From Marinobacterium arenosum (GTDB lineage Bacteria > Pseudomonadota > Gammaproteobacteria > Pseudomonadales > Balneatricaceae): 64,000 nucleotides of DNA. Below the pieces are notes generated by a model. It worked only from the letters and a program-made list of their open reading frames with translations. It had not been told where the DNA came from and did no database searches. The stretch is from assembly GCF_019795155.1 (NCBI RefSeq), contig NZ_JAILYN010000001.1:62001-126000 (forward strand), read 5' to 3'. A program made the position numbers and the translations under genes. Shown piece by piece: positions 1-9,310 of the stretch (its first letter is position 1; every line of letters starts with the position of its first letter).

Positions 1-2
1 GC

Positions 3-920
3 CTGGCGCTGATGGAGGCGGAGGTGCCTTGGCAGATCCTGCACTTTGGCCATCTGGCGGAAACCCCACAGATTGCCAACCGGCTCAATCAGCAGCCGGA
101 GCGTTACCGGGGCTGGTTCAAATGCTGGCCGTCGCCGACACATATCTCGGCACTCTATGGCGAACCACTGCAGTACTTCCGGCAGCAGGGCCTCTGGCGA
201 CCGGCCAACAACCGGGCGGCGGTGATGACAGAGGACACCGCCTTCGGCCGCGATTGGGGCGAAGCGCTGCAAGCCAGCTTGTCGGAAGCGGGCCTCGAAA
301 CCTTCCCTTACGACCTGACCGAATTGACGCAAACCAACTTCAGCCAGTTATTGGACAAGTACCAGGCGATGGAGGTTTCGCTGGTGGCCTTCACCAACAC
401 CGGCAACCTGGCGACAGCGGAATTCGTCAAGCAGTTTCGCCAGCGGGGCATCAAGGCGCTGCTGATCGCCCATGGTATTCGCTGGTTCAAGGACTGGTAC
501 AAATTGACCGGGCCTGCCTCCGATTACCTGATATCGCTGGATTCGGTACCCATCGCACTCTGGCAGCAGTGGTGGGTGCGTCGCTTCAAGCGCCGTTTCC
601 GCGAGGACCCCACCATCGCCGCTGCCGGCCTGCAGTACGACTATGCCAGGATGATGGTACGGCTACTGAACGCGGCCGGCACGCTGGAGCTGGATACGTT
701 GATACGCACCCTGCGGCGGATGTCGTACAAGGGTGTCTGGAACCATTACAAGTTCGCCAGCGAGCCCGGTCCGCGTGCCCGTTCGGCCAACGAAGTCATG
801 ACCGGGCCGTTCATGGAGGGATTCAGTTTTCCGCTGGTACAGCTGTTCCAGGGCAAGGCCCGGGTTATCTGGCCACGCAAATATGCCGAGCAGGCATTTC
901 GACAGCCGCCCTGGCTGTAA
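3..920 (+). CDS. ABC transporter substrate-binding protein, type 1 periplasmic-binding fold (5' partial)
   Basis: The reading frame is open to the left edge of the window, so the N-terminus (including any signal peptide) is missing; the first internal ATG at 12 is probably not the start. The visible ~300 residues look like the Leu/Ile/Val-type periplasmic-binding family: a VMTEDTAFGRDWG segment, a region of alternating strands and helices around 'LVAFTNTGNLATAEFVKQF', and a C-terminal part of the kind that closes the second lobe. Members capture small organic solutes in the periplasm for an ABC importer, but no permease or ATPase gene follows in the window. The stop is 21 bp before the antiporter gene, on the same strand, so the two may be co-transcribed. 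The ligand cannot be predicted; it is not a close match to the LivK encoded at 33.3 kb. Confidence 0.6.
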   Translation: MALMEAEVPWQILHFGHLAETPQIANRLNQQPERYRGWFKCWPSPTHISALYGEPLQYFRQQGLWRPANNRAAVMTEDTAFGRDWGEALQASLSEAGLETFPYDLTELTQTNFSQLLDKYQAMEVSLVAFTNTGNLATAEFVKQFRQRGIKALLIAHGIRWFKDWYKLTGPASDYLISLDSVPIALWQQWWVRRFKRRFREDPTIAAAGLQYDYARMMVRLLNAAGTLELDTLIRTLRRMSYKGVWNHYKFASEPGPRARSANEVMTGPFMEGFSFPLVQLFQGKARVIWPRKYAEQAFRQPPWL

Positions 921-941
921 AGGTCGCACGGAGGCTAGCTC

Positions 942-3818
942 ATGCATGAGACGCTGCTACTGGTACTCGGATTGATCGGTCTGCTGACCATCGCCAGCCT
1001 GCTGTTGCCGATCGCCAACCGGATCAACTTCCCCTACACGGTGTTGCTGGCACTGGCCGGCAGCCTGCTCGGCGCGCTGGTGATGGCCCGTGGCGAGATG
1101 CCGGCCGGCGGTCTGCTGGGCGACTTCCTGCATGCCCTGGACGCGCTGGATATCACCTCCGAGGTGGTGTTCTTCGTGTTCCTGCCGGCGCTGATCTTCG
1201 AGTCGGCACTGAACATCAACGCCCGCCATCTGATGGCCGATATCGGCCCGATCCTGCTGCTGGCGGTCCTCGGCCTGTTGATCTCGACGCTGTTGGTCGG
1301 CCTGACGATCTGGCCGCTGACCGGCGTCGGCCTGGTCGCCTGCCTGCTGATCGGCGCCATCGTCTCGGCCACCGACCCGATCGCGGTGATCGCCATCTTC
1401 AAGAACCTGGGTGCGCCGAAGCGGTTGACCATCCTGGTCGAGGGCGAAAGCCTGTTCAACGACGCCACCGCCATCGTCACCTTCACCATTTTGGCGGCGA
1501 TCCTGCTCGGGAGTGGCGAAGCTGATCCACTGTCGGCAACCGGCCGGTTCCTGCTGGTGTTCTGCGGCGGCATTCTGGTCGGCCTGGTCAGTGCCTGGCT
1601 GACCGCCGCGCTGATCGGCCGATTGCGCAACCTGCCCTTGGTGGAGATCACACTAACCATCTGCCTGGCCTACCTGAGCTTCCTGCTGGCCGAGCACTAC
1701 CTGCACGTTTCCGGCGTCATGGCGGTGGTCACCGCCGGCCTGGTGATCAACTCCTTCGGCCGCACCCAGGTGTCACCGCAAACCTGGCATGCACTGACTG
1801 AAACCTGGGAGGAGCTGGTGTTCTGGGCCAACTCGCTGATCTTCTTCCTGGTCGGCCTGCTGGTACCCCGGGTAATGGCCGACTTCACCGCCGGCCATGC
1901 GCTGGCATTGGTGGCACTGACGCTGGCGGCCTTCATTGCGCGGGCGCTGGTACTCTACCTGCTGTTGCCGGCATTGAACCGGATCGGGCTGGGTCAGCAG
2001 ATCAGCCTGCCGTTCCGAACCGTGATGCTGTGGGGCGGCTTGCGCGGCGCGGTGTCGTTGGCGCTGTCGCTGGTGATCCTGGAGACCCCCGGCATCGCAG
2101 CGGAGATAAAAATATTGGTAGCTTCGCTGGTGACCGGGTTCGTGCTGTTCACGCTGTTCGTCAACGCTCCCACCATGGGGCTGATGATGCGGCTGTTCGG
2201 ACTGGACCAGTTGCCGGCGGCGGAACAGGCGATCCGCAACCGGGTGATGGCGTTGTCGATGAGCCAGATCAGCAGTGATCTGGTACGGGCCGCCCAGGCC
2301 GACCAGATCGGCAGCCAGATCACCGAACAGCTGACAGATGATTACCGCCAGCGGCTGCAGGCCATTGAAACCACCCTGTCGCAAGCCGGCCAATTACCTG
2401 ATCCGGTGATGCAACAGGTCGGTCTGAGCGCGCTGACCAACTACGAACGTCAGCTCTACCTGGAACGTTTCAACGAGGGGCTGGACTCGTCCCGCATCAC
2501 CCGCACCCTGCTGGCCCAGGCCGACGACCTGTTGGACGGCCTCAAAAGTGATGGCGTGGAAGGCTATCTGGAGGTGGTCGAACGCCAACTCGGCTTCGGC
2601 CGGCTGCTGCGTATGTCGCTGCAGCTGCAGCGAAAAACCGCCATTACCCGGCCGCTGGCACTGCAACTGGCCAACCGTTTTGCAGTCCTGCATGCCAGCG
2701 AGATGGTTTTGCACCGACTGCGCGGTCATTGCCGCGATAAGATGCCGGCACTGCTCAGCGACAGTCTCGCCCACCAGTTGGACGAGATGTTGGACGGCCG
2801 GCTAGGCCGCACCCGCCAGGCGCTGGACGCGCTACGATTGCAGTATCCGGGTTATGCCGAGACCCTGCAAAAACGTCACCTGGCACGGGTCGCGCTACGG
2901 CTGGAGGAAGCCAACTACCGGCGGATGCTGAACGAGCGGATGATCAGCCAGGAGGTGTTCAACGACCTGATGCGCGATCTCGGCAAACGCAGCCGGACGC
3001 TGGACCGCCAACCGCGCCTGGATCTGGGCCTGCAGCCGGCCAGGCTGGTCGCCCGGGTGCCCTTCTTCGCCGATCTCGGCGCCCAGCGGATCGGCGAGAT
3101 CGCGCGGCTGCTGAAGCCGCGCCTGGTGGTACCGGACGAACGGGTGATCAGCCAGGGGGAAGCCGGCGATGCAATGTATTTCATCTCCAGCGGGGCGCTG
3201 GAGGTCAGTACCCGGCCGCAACCGGTGCGGCTCGGTAGCGGTGACTTCTTCGGTGAACTGGCGCTGCTGACCCAGCAGCCCCGCAGCGCCGATGTCACCG
3301 CGCTGGCCTACTGCCAGCTGCTGGTGCTGGCAGTGGGCGATTTCCACCAGCTGCTGGCTCGCCAGCCGGATCTGCAACGGCGGATCACCCATATCGCCGC
3401 CGAGCGGCTGCAGCCCGATACGCTGCTTTCCAAGGTACCCCTGTTCAGCGGCTTGGACGAACGTCACCGGCAACAGATTGCCAAGCTGCTGACCCCCTAC
3501 CTGGCGGCACCGGGCGAACCGGTAGTCAGCAAGGGGGCTGTCGGTGATTGCATGTACTTTATCGCCGGCGGCAATGTCGAGGTGCAACTGGAACCTGAGC
3601 CGGTCAGGCTGGGGCCGGGCGACTTTTTCGGCGAACTGGCCCTGCTGACCGAACAGCCGCGCGACGCCGACGTGATCTCCAGCGGCTATTGTCAGCTGCT
3701 GGTACTGCCGGTACAGGGTTTCCAGCAACTGATGGCCAATGAACCGGAAATTGAAGCACTGATAAACCGGGAAGCCCGTCGGCGGCTGGCGCAGGAACCG
3801 AACGGTCGAAACAGCTGA
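942..3818 (+). CDS. CPA1-family Na+/H+ antiporter with two C-terminal cyclic-nucleotide-binding domains
   Basis: The N-terminal ~420 residues are a multi-spanning membrane domain of the CPA1 (NhaP/NHE) type. The TDPIAV segment lies near residue 144 and the conserved Asn-Asp ion-binding pair (ESLFNDAT) near residue 172. These proteins exchange cytoplasmic Na+ or K+ for protons at the inner membrane. A long helical linker (about 420-700) is followed by two cNMP-binding domains, about 703-810 and 830-935. Each has an FFGELALLT phosphate-binding cassette with the following Arg kept (PRSADV, PRDADV). The two domains are clearly similar and probably arose by duplication. At 958 residues the protein is far longer than plain antiporters (about 400-550), though cNMP-tailed CPA1 proteins are known. 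The start at 942 follows an 'acggagg' ribosome site. The gene is convergent with the araC-type gene, 9 bp apart. Confidence 0.85.
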   Translation: MHETLLLVLGLIGLLTIASLLLPIANRINFPYTVLLALAGSLLGALVMARGEMPAGGLLGDFLHALDALDITSEVVFFVFLPALIFESALNINARHLMADIGPILLLAVLGLLISTLLVGLTIWPLTGVGLVACLLIGAIVSATDPIAVIAIFKNLGAPKRLTILVEGESLFNDATAIVTFTILAAILLGSGEADPLSATGRFLLVFCGGILVGLVSAWLTAALIGRLRNLPLVEITLTICLAYLSFLLAEHYLHVSGVMAVVTAGLVINSFGRTQVSPQTWHALTETWEELVFWANSLIFFLVGLLVPRVMADFTAGHALALVALTLAAFIARALVLYLLLPALNRIGLGQQISLPFRTVMLWGGLRGAVSLALSLVILETPGIAAEIKILVASLVTGFVLFTLFVNAPTMGLMMRLFGLDQLPAAEQAIRNRVMALSMSQISSDLVRAAQADQIGSQITEQLTDDYRQRLQAIETTLSQAGQLPDPVMQQVGLSALTNYERQLYLERFNEGLDSSRITRTLLAQADDLLDGLKSDGVEGYLEVVERQLGFGRLLRMSLQLQRKTAITRPLALQLANRFAVLHASEMVLHRLRGHCRDKMPALLSDSLAHQLDEMLDGRLGRTRQALDALRLQYPGYAETLQKRHLARVALRLEEANYRRMLNERMISQEVFNDLMRDLGKRSRTLDRQPRLDLGLQPARLVARVPFFADLGAQRIGEIARLLKPRLVVPDERVISQGEAGDAMYFISSGALEVSTRPQPVRLGSGDFFGELALLTQQPRSADVTALAYCQLLVLAVGDFHQLLARQPDLQRRITHIAAERLQPDTLLSKVPLFSGLDERHRQQIAKLLTPYLAAPGEPVVSKGAVGDCMYFIAGGNVEVQLEPEPVRLGPGDFFGELALLTEQPRDADVISSGYCQLLVLPVQGFQQLMANEPEIEALINREARRRLAQEPNGRNS

Positions 3819-3827
3819 GTGGGCCTA

Positions 3828-4736
3828 TCAGGACACCGAAGTGGCCAACACCTGGCTTGGCGAATCGCCGAAGAACCGCTTGAACTCGCGGCTGAATTGG
3901 GACGGGCTGCTATAGCCGACCCGGTAGGACGCTTCACCGGCCTGATTGCCGCTCATCAGCATGGCGCGCGCCCGATGCAGCCGCAGGCTCTTGACGAACT
4001 GCATCGGCGGCATCGAGGTGACCTGCTTGAAATGTTCGTGCAGCGACGAAGGGCTCATGCCGGCGATTCGGGCGAGGGTGTCGATATCCAGCGGCCGCTG
4101 GTAGTTCTGCTCGATGAAGTGCACCACCGGCGCAATCCGGTTGGCGCCGCCGTGGTTGGCAACGCAGTTGCGCAGCAGGTGGCCGTGCGGCCCCTTCAAT
4201 ACCTCGTAGAAGACCTCCCGCTTCAGCGACGGCGCCAGAATCTGCCGATCCATCGGGTCGGTGAGGGTGTCCAGCAGCCGGATAAGGCTTAACAACAGCC
4301 GCTCGGTCAGCGCACTGGCGCTGACAATATCGGCCGACCGCGCATGCTCCGCACGACCGTGCTGCGCATCCATCTCCAACAGCAGTTGGCTAACCAGGTT
4401 GCGATCGATAGTCAGGCTCAGCCCGAGATAGGGGTGTTGCGCACTGGCATCGAGCACCTCAGCCTCGATCGGCATGGTCAGCGAATTGATCAGGTAGTTG
4501 TCCGGGTCATAGCCCTGGGCCTGCTCGCCGACATAGATCCGCTTGCGCCCCTGCGCCACCACGCAGATGGATGGCTCGTAGACCACCGGCATTCGCGGCA
4601 TGGCGGTGGCCGATCGATACAGGGTAAACCCGTCCACAGAGGTCGGGTTGACGCCCTCCTGATCGGCGAAACGCAGGATTGCCCGGCCCAGGTCGGAATC
4701 TATTACCACCTCTTCCCCCAACTCAGATAAACGCAC
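3828..4736 (-). CDS. AraC-family transcriptional regulator (AraC_N type)
   Basis: The 302-residue protein has an N-terminal AraC_N-like domain (about 20-185; 'PSICVVAQGRKRIYVGEQ' is the typical sensor-core signature) and a C-terminal double helix-turn-helix (about 200-295; 'LARIAGMSPSSLHEHFKQVTSM' and 'YRVGYSSPSQFSREFKRFFG'). This subfamily often sits next to, and controls, alcohol or aldehyde oxidoreductase genes. Here it diverges from the aldehyde oxidoreductase set starting at 4930, with 193 bp between, and is the obvious candidate regulator of that set. The start appears to be GTG at 4736: no in-frame ATG exists before the upstream stop and no good ribosome site is visible, so the start is uncertain. 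The inducer is unknown. Confidence 0.85.
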   Translation of the reverse strand: MRLSELGEEVVIDSDLGRAILRFADQEGVNPTSVDGFTLYRSATAMPRMPVVYEPSICVVAQGRKRIYVGEQAQGYDPDNYLINSLTMPIEAEVLDASAQHPYLGLSLTIDRNLVSQLLLEMDAQHGRAEHARSADIVSASALTERLLLSLIRLLDTLTDPMDRQILAPSLKREVFYEVLKGPHGHLLRNCVANHGGANRIAPVVHFIEQNYQRPLDIDTLARIAGMSPSSLHEHFKQVTSMPPMQFVKSLRLHRARAMLMSGNQAGEASYRVGYSSPSQFSREFKRFFGDSPSQVLATSVS

Positions 4737-4929
4737 ATGCCAGAGAATTATGGCACTGAGCTACGGCAATGCTCCATCCGGTGGCGGCAATTGCGGAGTT
4801 TTAGGCAAGTACTTTGGAGGATCGTGCTAACGACTCATGCGCCGGGCAGCGATAGTTGAAGGGATCATCTGTTATCCGAATATCCGAAGAGCCGCCCGGA
4901 TAACCAACCTGAAAGCTCAGGAGAGCGTT

Positions 4930-5388
4930 ATGGCTGTCACCATCAATGTAAACGGCGTCGACCATCCGGTGGATGCGGCGCCCGATACCCCCCTACTATG
5001 GGTAATCCGCGACCACATCCACCTGACCGGCACCAAGTTCGGCTGCGGCATGGCGCTGTGCGGCGCCTGCACCGTCTATCTGGACGGCCAACCGGTGCGT
5101 TCCTGCAGCACCCCGCTGTCGGCGGTCCATGGCAAGCCGATCACCACCATCGAGGGGCTCCAGTCGCCGGCGGCGCGCGCGGTGCAGCAGGCCTGGAACG
5201 AGCTGGAAGTGCCCCAGTGCGGCTACTGCCAGTCGGGACAGGTGATGTCGGCCACCGCGCTGCTGGAAAAGAATCCCAACCCGACCGATGCGGATATCGA
5301 CGCCGCGATGAGCGGCAATGTCTGCCGCTGCGCCACCTATGCGCGGGTCCGCAACGCGATCAAACAGGCTGCCAAGCAGCTCGGCTAA
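4930..5388 (+). CDS. Aldehyde/isoquinoline oxidoreductase 2Fe-2S subunit
   Basis: The 152-residue protein is the small electron-transfer subunit of a xanthine-oxidase-family molybdenum enzyme. It has the expected two cluster-binding domains: a plant-ferredoxin-like N-terminus with C39, C44, C47 and C59 ([10 protein letters not shown]), and a helical C-terminus with C97, C100, C132 and C134 (QCGYC, VCRC). It passes electrons from the molybdopterin subunit encoded just downstream (13 bp gap). An in-frame ATG lies upstream at 4837, but the start at 4930 has a 'ggagagcg' ribosome site and gives the family's usual N-terminus (MAVTINVNG). It has no signal peptide; such subunits are thought to be carried across the membrane with the Tat-tagged large subunit. 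Two-subunit enzymes of this kind (IorAB-like) lack the FAD subunit and donate to cytochromes. The substrate is unknown. Confidence 0.9.
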   Translation: MAVTINVNGVDHPVDAAPDTPLLWVIRDHIHLTGTKFGCGMALCGACTVYLDGQPVRSCSTPLSAVHGKPITTIEGLQSPAARAVQQAWNELEVPQCGYCQSGQVMSATALLEKNPNPTDADIDAAMSGNVCRCATYARVRNAIKQAAKQLG

Positions 5389-5401
5389 CGGAGGCAGCAC
5401 G

Positions 5402-7594
5402 ATGCGTCGCAATTACACAGCAAAAAGTTACACCGACGTGAGCTCCGCGCTGGTCACCAACCGCCGCGGATTCATGAAACTGATGGGCGGCCTGGGCGCC
5501 GGCCTGACCCTGGCGGTCAATCTTCCGATCGCGCTGGCCGACCAGACCGCCACCGCCGACGGCGGCTTCGAGCCCAATGCCTTTATCCGGATCAACCCGG
5601 ACGACAGCGTCGCCGTGGTGATCAAGCATCTGGAGATGGGCCAGGGAACCTTCACCGGCCTGGCGACGCTGGTCGCCGAAGAACTGGATGCCGACTGGGC
5701 GCAGATCCGGCCGGAGGCCGCACCGGCCGACGCCACCCGCTACAACAACCTGCTCTGGGGCCCGTTCCAGGGCACCGGCGGCAGCACCGCGATCGCCAAC
5801 GCCTATATGCAGATGCGCCAGGCCGGCGCGGCCGCCAAGGCGATGCTGGTTGCCGCCGCGGCCGCCAAATGGCAGGTACCCGCCAGCGAGATTGGCGTCC
5901 AGCGCGGCCTGGTCAGCCACGCCGCATCGGGCAACAGCGCCCGGTTCGGCGAACTGGCCGAGCTGGCCGCGCAGCAGCCGGTACCGCCGGCCGAGTCGCT
6001 AAAGCTGAAACAGCCGGACCAGTTCAGCTATATCGGCCAGCAGCTGCCGCGCAAAGACCGTGGCAAGAACGACGGCACCGCCCTGTTCACGCTGGACGTG
6101 CAGCTGGACGGCATGCTCACGGCCCTGGTGGCGCATCCGCCGCGCTTCGGCGCCAAGCTGCGCCGGTTCAACGCCGACAGCAGCCGGACGGCGCCAGGGG
6201 TGGTCGATGTGGTGCAGATCCCCAGCGGCATCGCGGTGCTGGCGAAGGATTTCTGGAGCGCCAAGAAAGCGCGCGACCTGCTGGAGGTCGACTGGGATGA
6301 GAGCGCGGCCTTCATGCTGAGCTCCGACGAGATCATGAGCCACTATAAAACGCTGGCCGAGCAACCGGGCCTGGTGGCGCGCAATGACGGCAACAGCAGC
6401 ACCGCCCTGAGCGGGGCGGAAACCGTGCTGGAAGCCAGCTTCGAATTCCCGTTCCTGGCCCACGCCACGATGGAGCCGATGAACTGCGTCGCCCAGCTCA
6501 CCGAGCAGGGCTGCGAGCTCTGGTACGGCGCCCAGATTCAGACCGGCGACCAGCTGGCCGTGGCGAATGCGCTGGGCCTGCAGCCGCAGCAGGTGAAGAT
6601 CAACATGCTCTACGCCGGCGGCAGTTTCGGCCGCCGCGCCAACCCCCATGCCGATTATGTGGTGGAGGCGGCGCTGATCGCCAAGGCCCGGCCCGGCACG
6701 CCGGTCAAACTGGTCTGGACCCGCGAGGACGATACCCGGGCCGGGTATTACCGTCCGATGTACTTTCACCGGCTGCGCGCCGCGCTGGACAGCGCCGGCA
6801 ATCCGGTCGCCTGGGAGCAGCGCATCGTCGGCCAGTCGATCATCAAGGGCAGCCCCTTCGAGGGGATGATCAAGGATGGCATCGACCCGACGTCGGTGGA
6901 GGGCGCGTCCAACCTGCCCTACCGGATTCCGAACCTGCGGATCGAGCTGCACACCGTCGACCTGCCGGTACCGGTCCAGTGGTGGCGCTCGGTGGGCAGT
7001 ACCCATACCGCCTTCTCGACCGAGGTGTTTATCGACGAACTGGCCCGGCTCGCCAAGCAGGACCCGGTCGAGTACCGCATGAAGCTATTGGCCAACCATC
7101 CCCGCCATCGGGGCGTGCTGCAGCTGGCGGCGGAGAAGGCCGGCTGGGGAACGCCGCTGGCCAAGGGGCGCGCCCGCGGCGTGGCGGTGCATGAGTCGTT
7201 CAACACCTTCGTCGCCCAGGTGGCCGAGGTCTCGGTCGACGACAACGGCACCTTCAAGGTCGAGCGGGTGGTCTGCGCGGTGGATTGCGGCGTCGCCATC
7301 AACCCGGACGTGATCCGGGCCCAGATGGAGGGCGGCCTCGGCTACGGCCTGTCGCCGGCACTGGTCAGCGCCATCACCCTGGACCGGGGCCGGGTGGTGC
7401 AGTCCAACTTCCACGACTACCAGGTGGCGCGGATCGACCAGATGCCGGCGGTCGAGGTGCATATCGTACCCTCCGCCGAACCGCCCACCGGGGTCGGTGA
7501 GCCGGGCACCCCGCCGATCGCCCCGGCGGTGGCCAACGCGCTCAGTGCGGCTACCGGACAGCGCTTCCACAGCTTGCCGTTGAAGCTGGCTTAA
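5402..7594 (+). CDS. Tat-exported molybdopterin-binding aldehyde oxidoreductase, large subunit (IorB-like)
   Basis: This 730-residue catalytic subunit belongs to the xanthine dehydrogenase/aldehyde oxidase family, in the shorter IorB-type arrangement. Residues 20-48 form a twin-arginine signal ([11 protein letters not shown] followed by a hydrophobic stretch ending ALA), so the enzyme should work in the periplasm. The molybdopterin domains include 'AGGSFGRR' and a C-terminal GVGEPGTPP motif that holds the conserved catalytic Glu. The ATG at 5402 is preceded by 'cggaggcag'; an in-frame start further upstream at 5318 would overlap the 2Fe-2S subunit and lacks support. It pairs with the upstream 2Fe-2S protein. 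The XdhC- and MobA-like genes downstream fit a role in making or inserting its molybdenum cofactor. The likely reaction is oxidation of an aldehyde or N-heterocycle; the actual substrate cannot be read from the sequence. Confidence 0.88.
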   Translation: MRRNYTAKSYTDVSSALVTNRRGFMKLMGGLGAGLTLAVNLPIALADQTATADGGFEPNAFIRINPDDSVAVVIKHLEMGQGTFTGLATLVAEELDADWAQIRPEAAPADATRYNNLLWGPFQGTGGSTAIANAYMQMRQAGAAAKAMLVAAAAAKWQVPASEIGVQRGLVSHAASGNSARFGELAELAAQQPVPPAESLKLKQPDQFSYIGQQLPRKDRGKNDGTALFTLDVQLDGMLTALVAHPPRFGAKLRRFNADSSRTAPGVVDVVQIPSGIAVLAKDFWSAKKARDLLEVDWDESAAFMLSSDEIMSHYKTLAEQPGLVARNDGNSSTALSGAETVLEASFEFPFLAHATMEPMNCVAQLTEQGCELWYGAQIQTGDQLAVANALGLQPQQVKINMLYAGGSFGRRANPHADYVVEAALIAKARPGTPVKLVWTREDDTRAGYYRPMYFHRLRAALDSAGNPVAWEQRIVGQSIIKGSPFEGMIKDGIDPTSVEGASNLPYRIPNLRIELHTVDLPVPVQWWRSVGSTHTAFSTEVFIDELARLAKQDPVEYRMKLLANHPRHRGVLQLAAEKAGWGTPLAKGRARGVAVHESFNTFVAQVAEVSVDDNGTFKVERVVCAVDCGVAINPDVIRAQMEGGLGYGLSPALVSAITLDRGRVVQSNFHDYQVARIDQMPAVEVHIVPSAEPPTGVGEPGTPPIAPAVANALSAATGQRFHSLPLKLA

Positions 7595-7666
7595 TCCGAC
7601 TCCCCTGTTGCCGGGCCGCAATCCGCGCCCCGGCAGCAGGGTGCGTTTCGATTTGAGAAAAAGAAG

Positions 7667-8689
7667 ATGTCGAATCATCTGTCACAACTGCTGCGGCACT
7701 GGTATCCGCAGCGCGACGCAACGCAGTGGGTACTGGGCACGGTGTACCGCACCGAGGGCCCCAGCTACCGCAAAGCCGGTGCGATGATGCTGTTGAACGG
7801 CCTCGGCCAGCAGTTCGGCATGCTCAGCGGCGGCTGCCTGGAATCCGATATCCAGCAGCACGCCCGCCGCGTGATGCAAACCGGCAAAGCGGCCACCCTC
7901 TGTTACGACGGCAGCGACGAGGATGACCTGTCGTTCCAGCTGGGTATCGGCTGCGGCGGCACCGTGTATATCCTGCTGCAACCGATCCACGCCGATAACC
8001 GTTACCTGCAACTGGACAGCGTCCATCATGCACTGACCGGCCGCGCCGCCGGCAGTTACTACCAGCGGATTCCGACCGCTGCCGGCGAGGCGGACAGCCG
8101 TTTTATCGCCGGCGCAGACGGTCAGGACCGGACCGACGGCCGGCATGGCCAACTGATCCGGGAAGGCGATCAGCAATGGCTGGTCAGCCGGATCAGGCCC
8201 GCGCCCCACCTGCTGGTGGTCGGCGGCGGTATCGACGCCCGGCCATTGGTGGCGATTGCCGCCGAGCTGGGCTGGCAGGTCTGCCTGTGGGACCCCCGCC
8301 CGGCCAACGGCCGGCGGGAGTTCTTCCTCGGCGCCGATAGCCTGCTCGACGGCCCGGCAGAGCAACTGGCCGACTACTGCCGCCGTCAGACGGTGGATGC
8401 CGCGGTATTGATGGCGCATAACGTGGCGCTGGACGCCGCCGCCCTTTCTGCCCTGCAGCAGGTGCCGCTCCGCTACCTAGCGATGCTGGGGCCGGCCAAC
8501 CGCCGTGCCCGGGTGTTGCAGCAGGCCGGCTTGAGCGAAACGCAACTGCGCCAGCCGCTGGCCGGGCCGGCCGGACTCGACCTGGGTGGCGAACTGCCGG
8601 AGAGCATCGCACTGGCGATCCTGGCGGAGTGCCACGCCGCCTTGAATAAGCGTTCGGCCCGCTCGCTCAGCGCAGTGATCGAACGATGA
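7667..8689 (+). CDS. XdhC/CoxI-family molybdenum-cofactor maturation protein
   Basis: The 340-residue protein has the XdhC_CoxI domain at the N-terminus (about 15-80; 'TEGPSYRKAGAMML' and 'SGGCLESDI' are family signatures) and a Rossmann-like XdhC_C domain from about 180 ('LLVVGGGIDARPL'). Family members bind the molybdenum cofactor, promote its sulfuration and hand it to xanthine-oxidase-type enzymes. Its position 72 bp after the large subunit and overlapping the MobA-like gene by 4 bp (ATGA) marks it as the dedicated chaperone for this enzyme. The ribosome site is weak ('gaaaaagaag'). Confidence 0.88.
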   Translation: MSNHLSQLLRHWYPQRDATQWVLGTVYRTEGPSYRKAGAMMLLNGLGQQFGMLSGGCLESDIQQHARRVMQTGKAATLCYDGSDEDDLSFQLGIGCGGTVYILLQPIHADNRYLQLDSVHHALTGRAAGSYYQRIPTAAGEADSRFIAGADGQDRTDGRHGQLIREGDQQWLVSRIRPAPHLLVVGGGIDARPLVAIAAELGWQVCLWDPRPANGRREFFLGADSLLDGPAEQLADYCRRQTVDAAVLMAHNVALDAAALSALQQVPLRYLAMLGPANRRARVLQQAGLSETQLRQPLAGPAGLDLGGELPESIALAILAECHAALNKRSARSLSAVIER

Positions 8690-9282
8690 GCCGCCTGGCG
8701 GTAATGATCATGGCGGCCGGCCGCTCTGCGCGTTTCGGCGGCTGCAAACTGTTGGCCCCGGTGGCGGGCAAGCCGCTGTTGCAGCACAGTATCGATAGCG
8801 CCCGCCAGCTCTGGCCGGACGACCTGTACGTCATCAGCGGCGCCTGGCATCCGCAGCTGCGGGCGGCACAGCAGGCCGGTGACATCCAGGGCGTGGAGCT
8901 GATCCATAACCCGGACTGGGCGCAGGGGCTAGGCAACTCGATCGCCTATGGCGTCGGCCAGCTTGCCCCACGCCATGACGCGATCCTGATCATGCTGGCC
9001 GACCAGATCGCGCTGACCGGCGCCGATCTGGCCGAACTGCAGGGCCAGTTCAGCGGCGACAATATCGTCTGCAGCTACTATCAAAACAGCCGTAGCGTAC
9101 CGGCGATCTTCGGCGCCAACAGCTTCGCCGCCCTGCAGCATCTGCAGGGCGACCGGGGCGCCAAGCAGCTGCTCTATCAGCAGCGGATCGACGTGGTCGA
9201 ATGCCCGCTGGCGGCGGCGGCAATCGATATCGACAGGCGGCAGGATCTGGCACACTGGCTGGCAGCGTCTGACCGCCGCTGA
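8686..9282 (+). CDS. MobA/MocA-like NTP transferase (molybdenum cofactor nucleotidylation)
   Basis: The 198-residue protein has the MobA-like nucleotidyltransferase fold: the N-terminal nucleotide-binding signature MAAGRSARFGGCKLL and a 'LADQIALT' metal-site segment. In gene clusters for xanthine-oxidase-family enzymes this type of protein usually transfers CMP to molybdopterin (MocA activity). Its length and the 4-bp ATGA overlap with the xdhC-type gene support that reading. It is the last gene of the rightward group; the RND permease gene converges on it from 9311 with 28 bp between. CTP rather than GTP specificity is inferred from context only. Confidence 0.85.
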   Translation: MSRLAVMIMAAGRSARFGGCKLLAPVAGKPLLQHSIDSARQLWPDDLYVISGAWHPQLRAAQQAGDIQGVELIHNPDWAQGLGNSIAYGVGQLAPRHDAILIMLADQIALTGADLAELQGQFSGDNIVCSYYQNSRSVPAIFGANSFAALQHLQGDRGAKQLLYQQRIDVVECPLAAAAIDIDRRQDLAHWLAASDRR

Positions 9283-9310
9283 TCGGCCGCCCCTCAATCG
9301 CGTCGCTGAC

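Noticed and set aside
29-949. An overlapping plus-strand frame beside the first gene
   Set aside because: It lacks domain features, while the other frame has clear periplasmic-binding-protein sequence.
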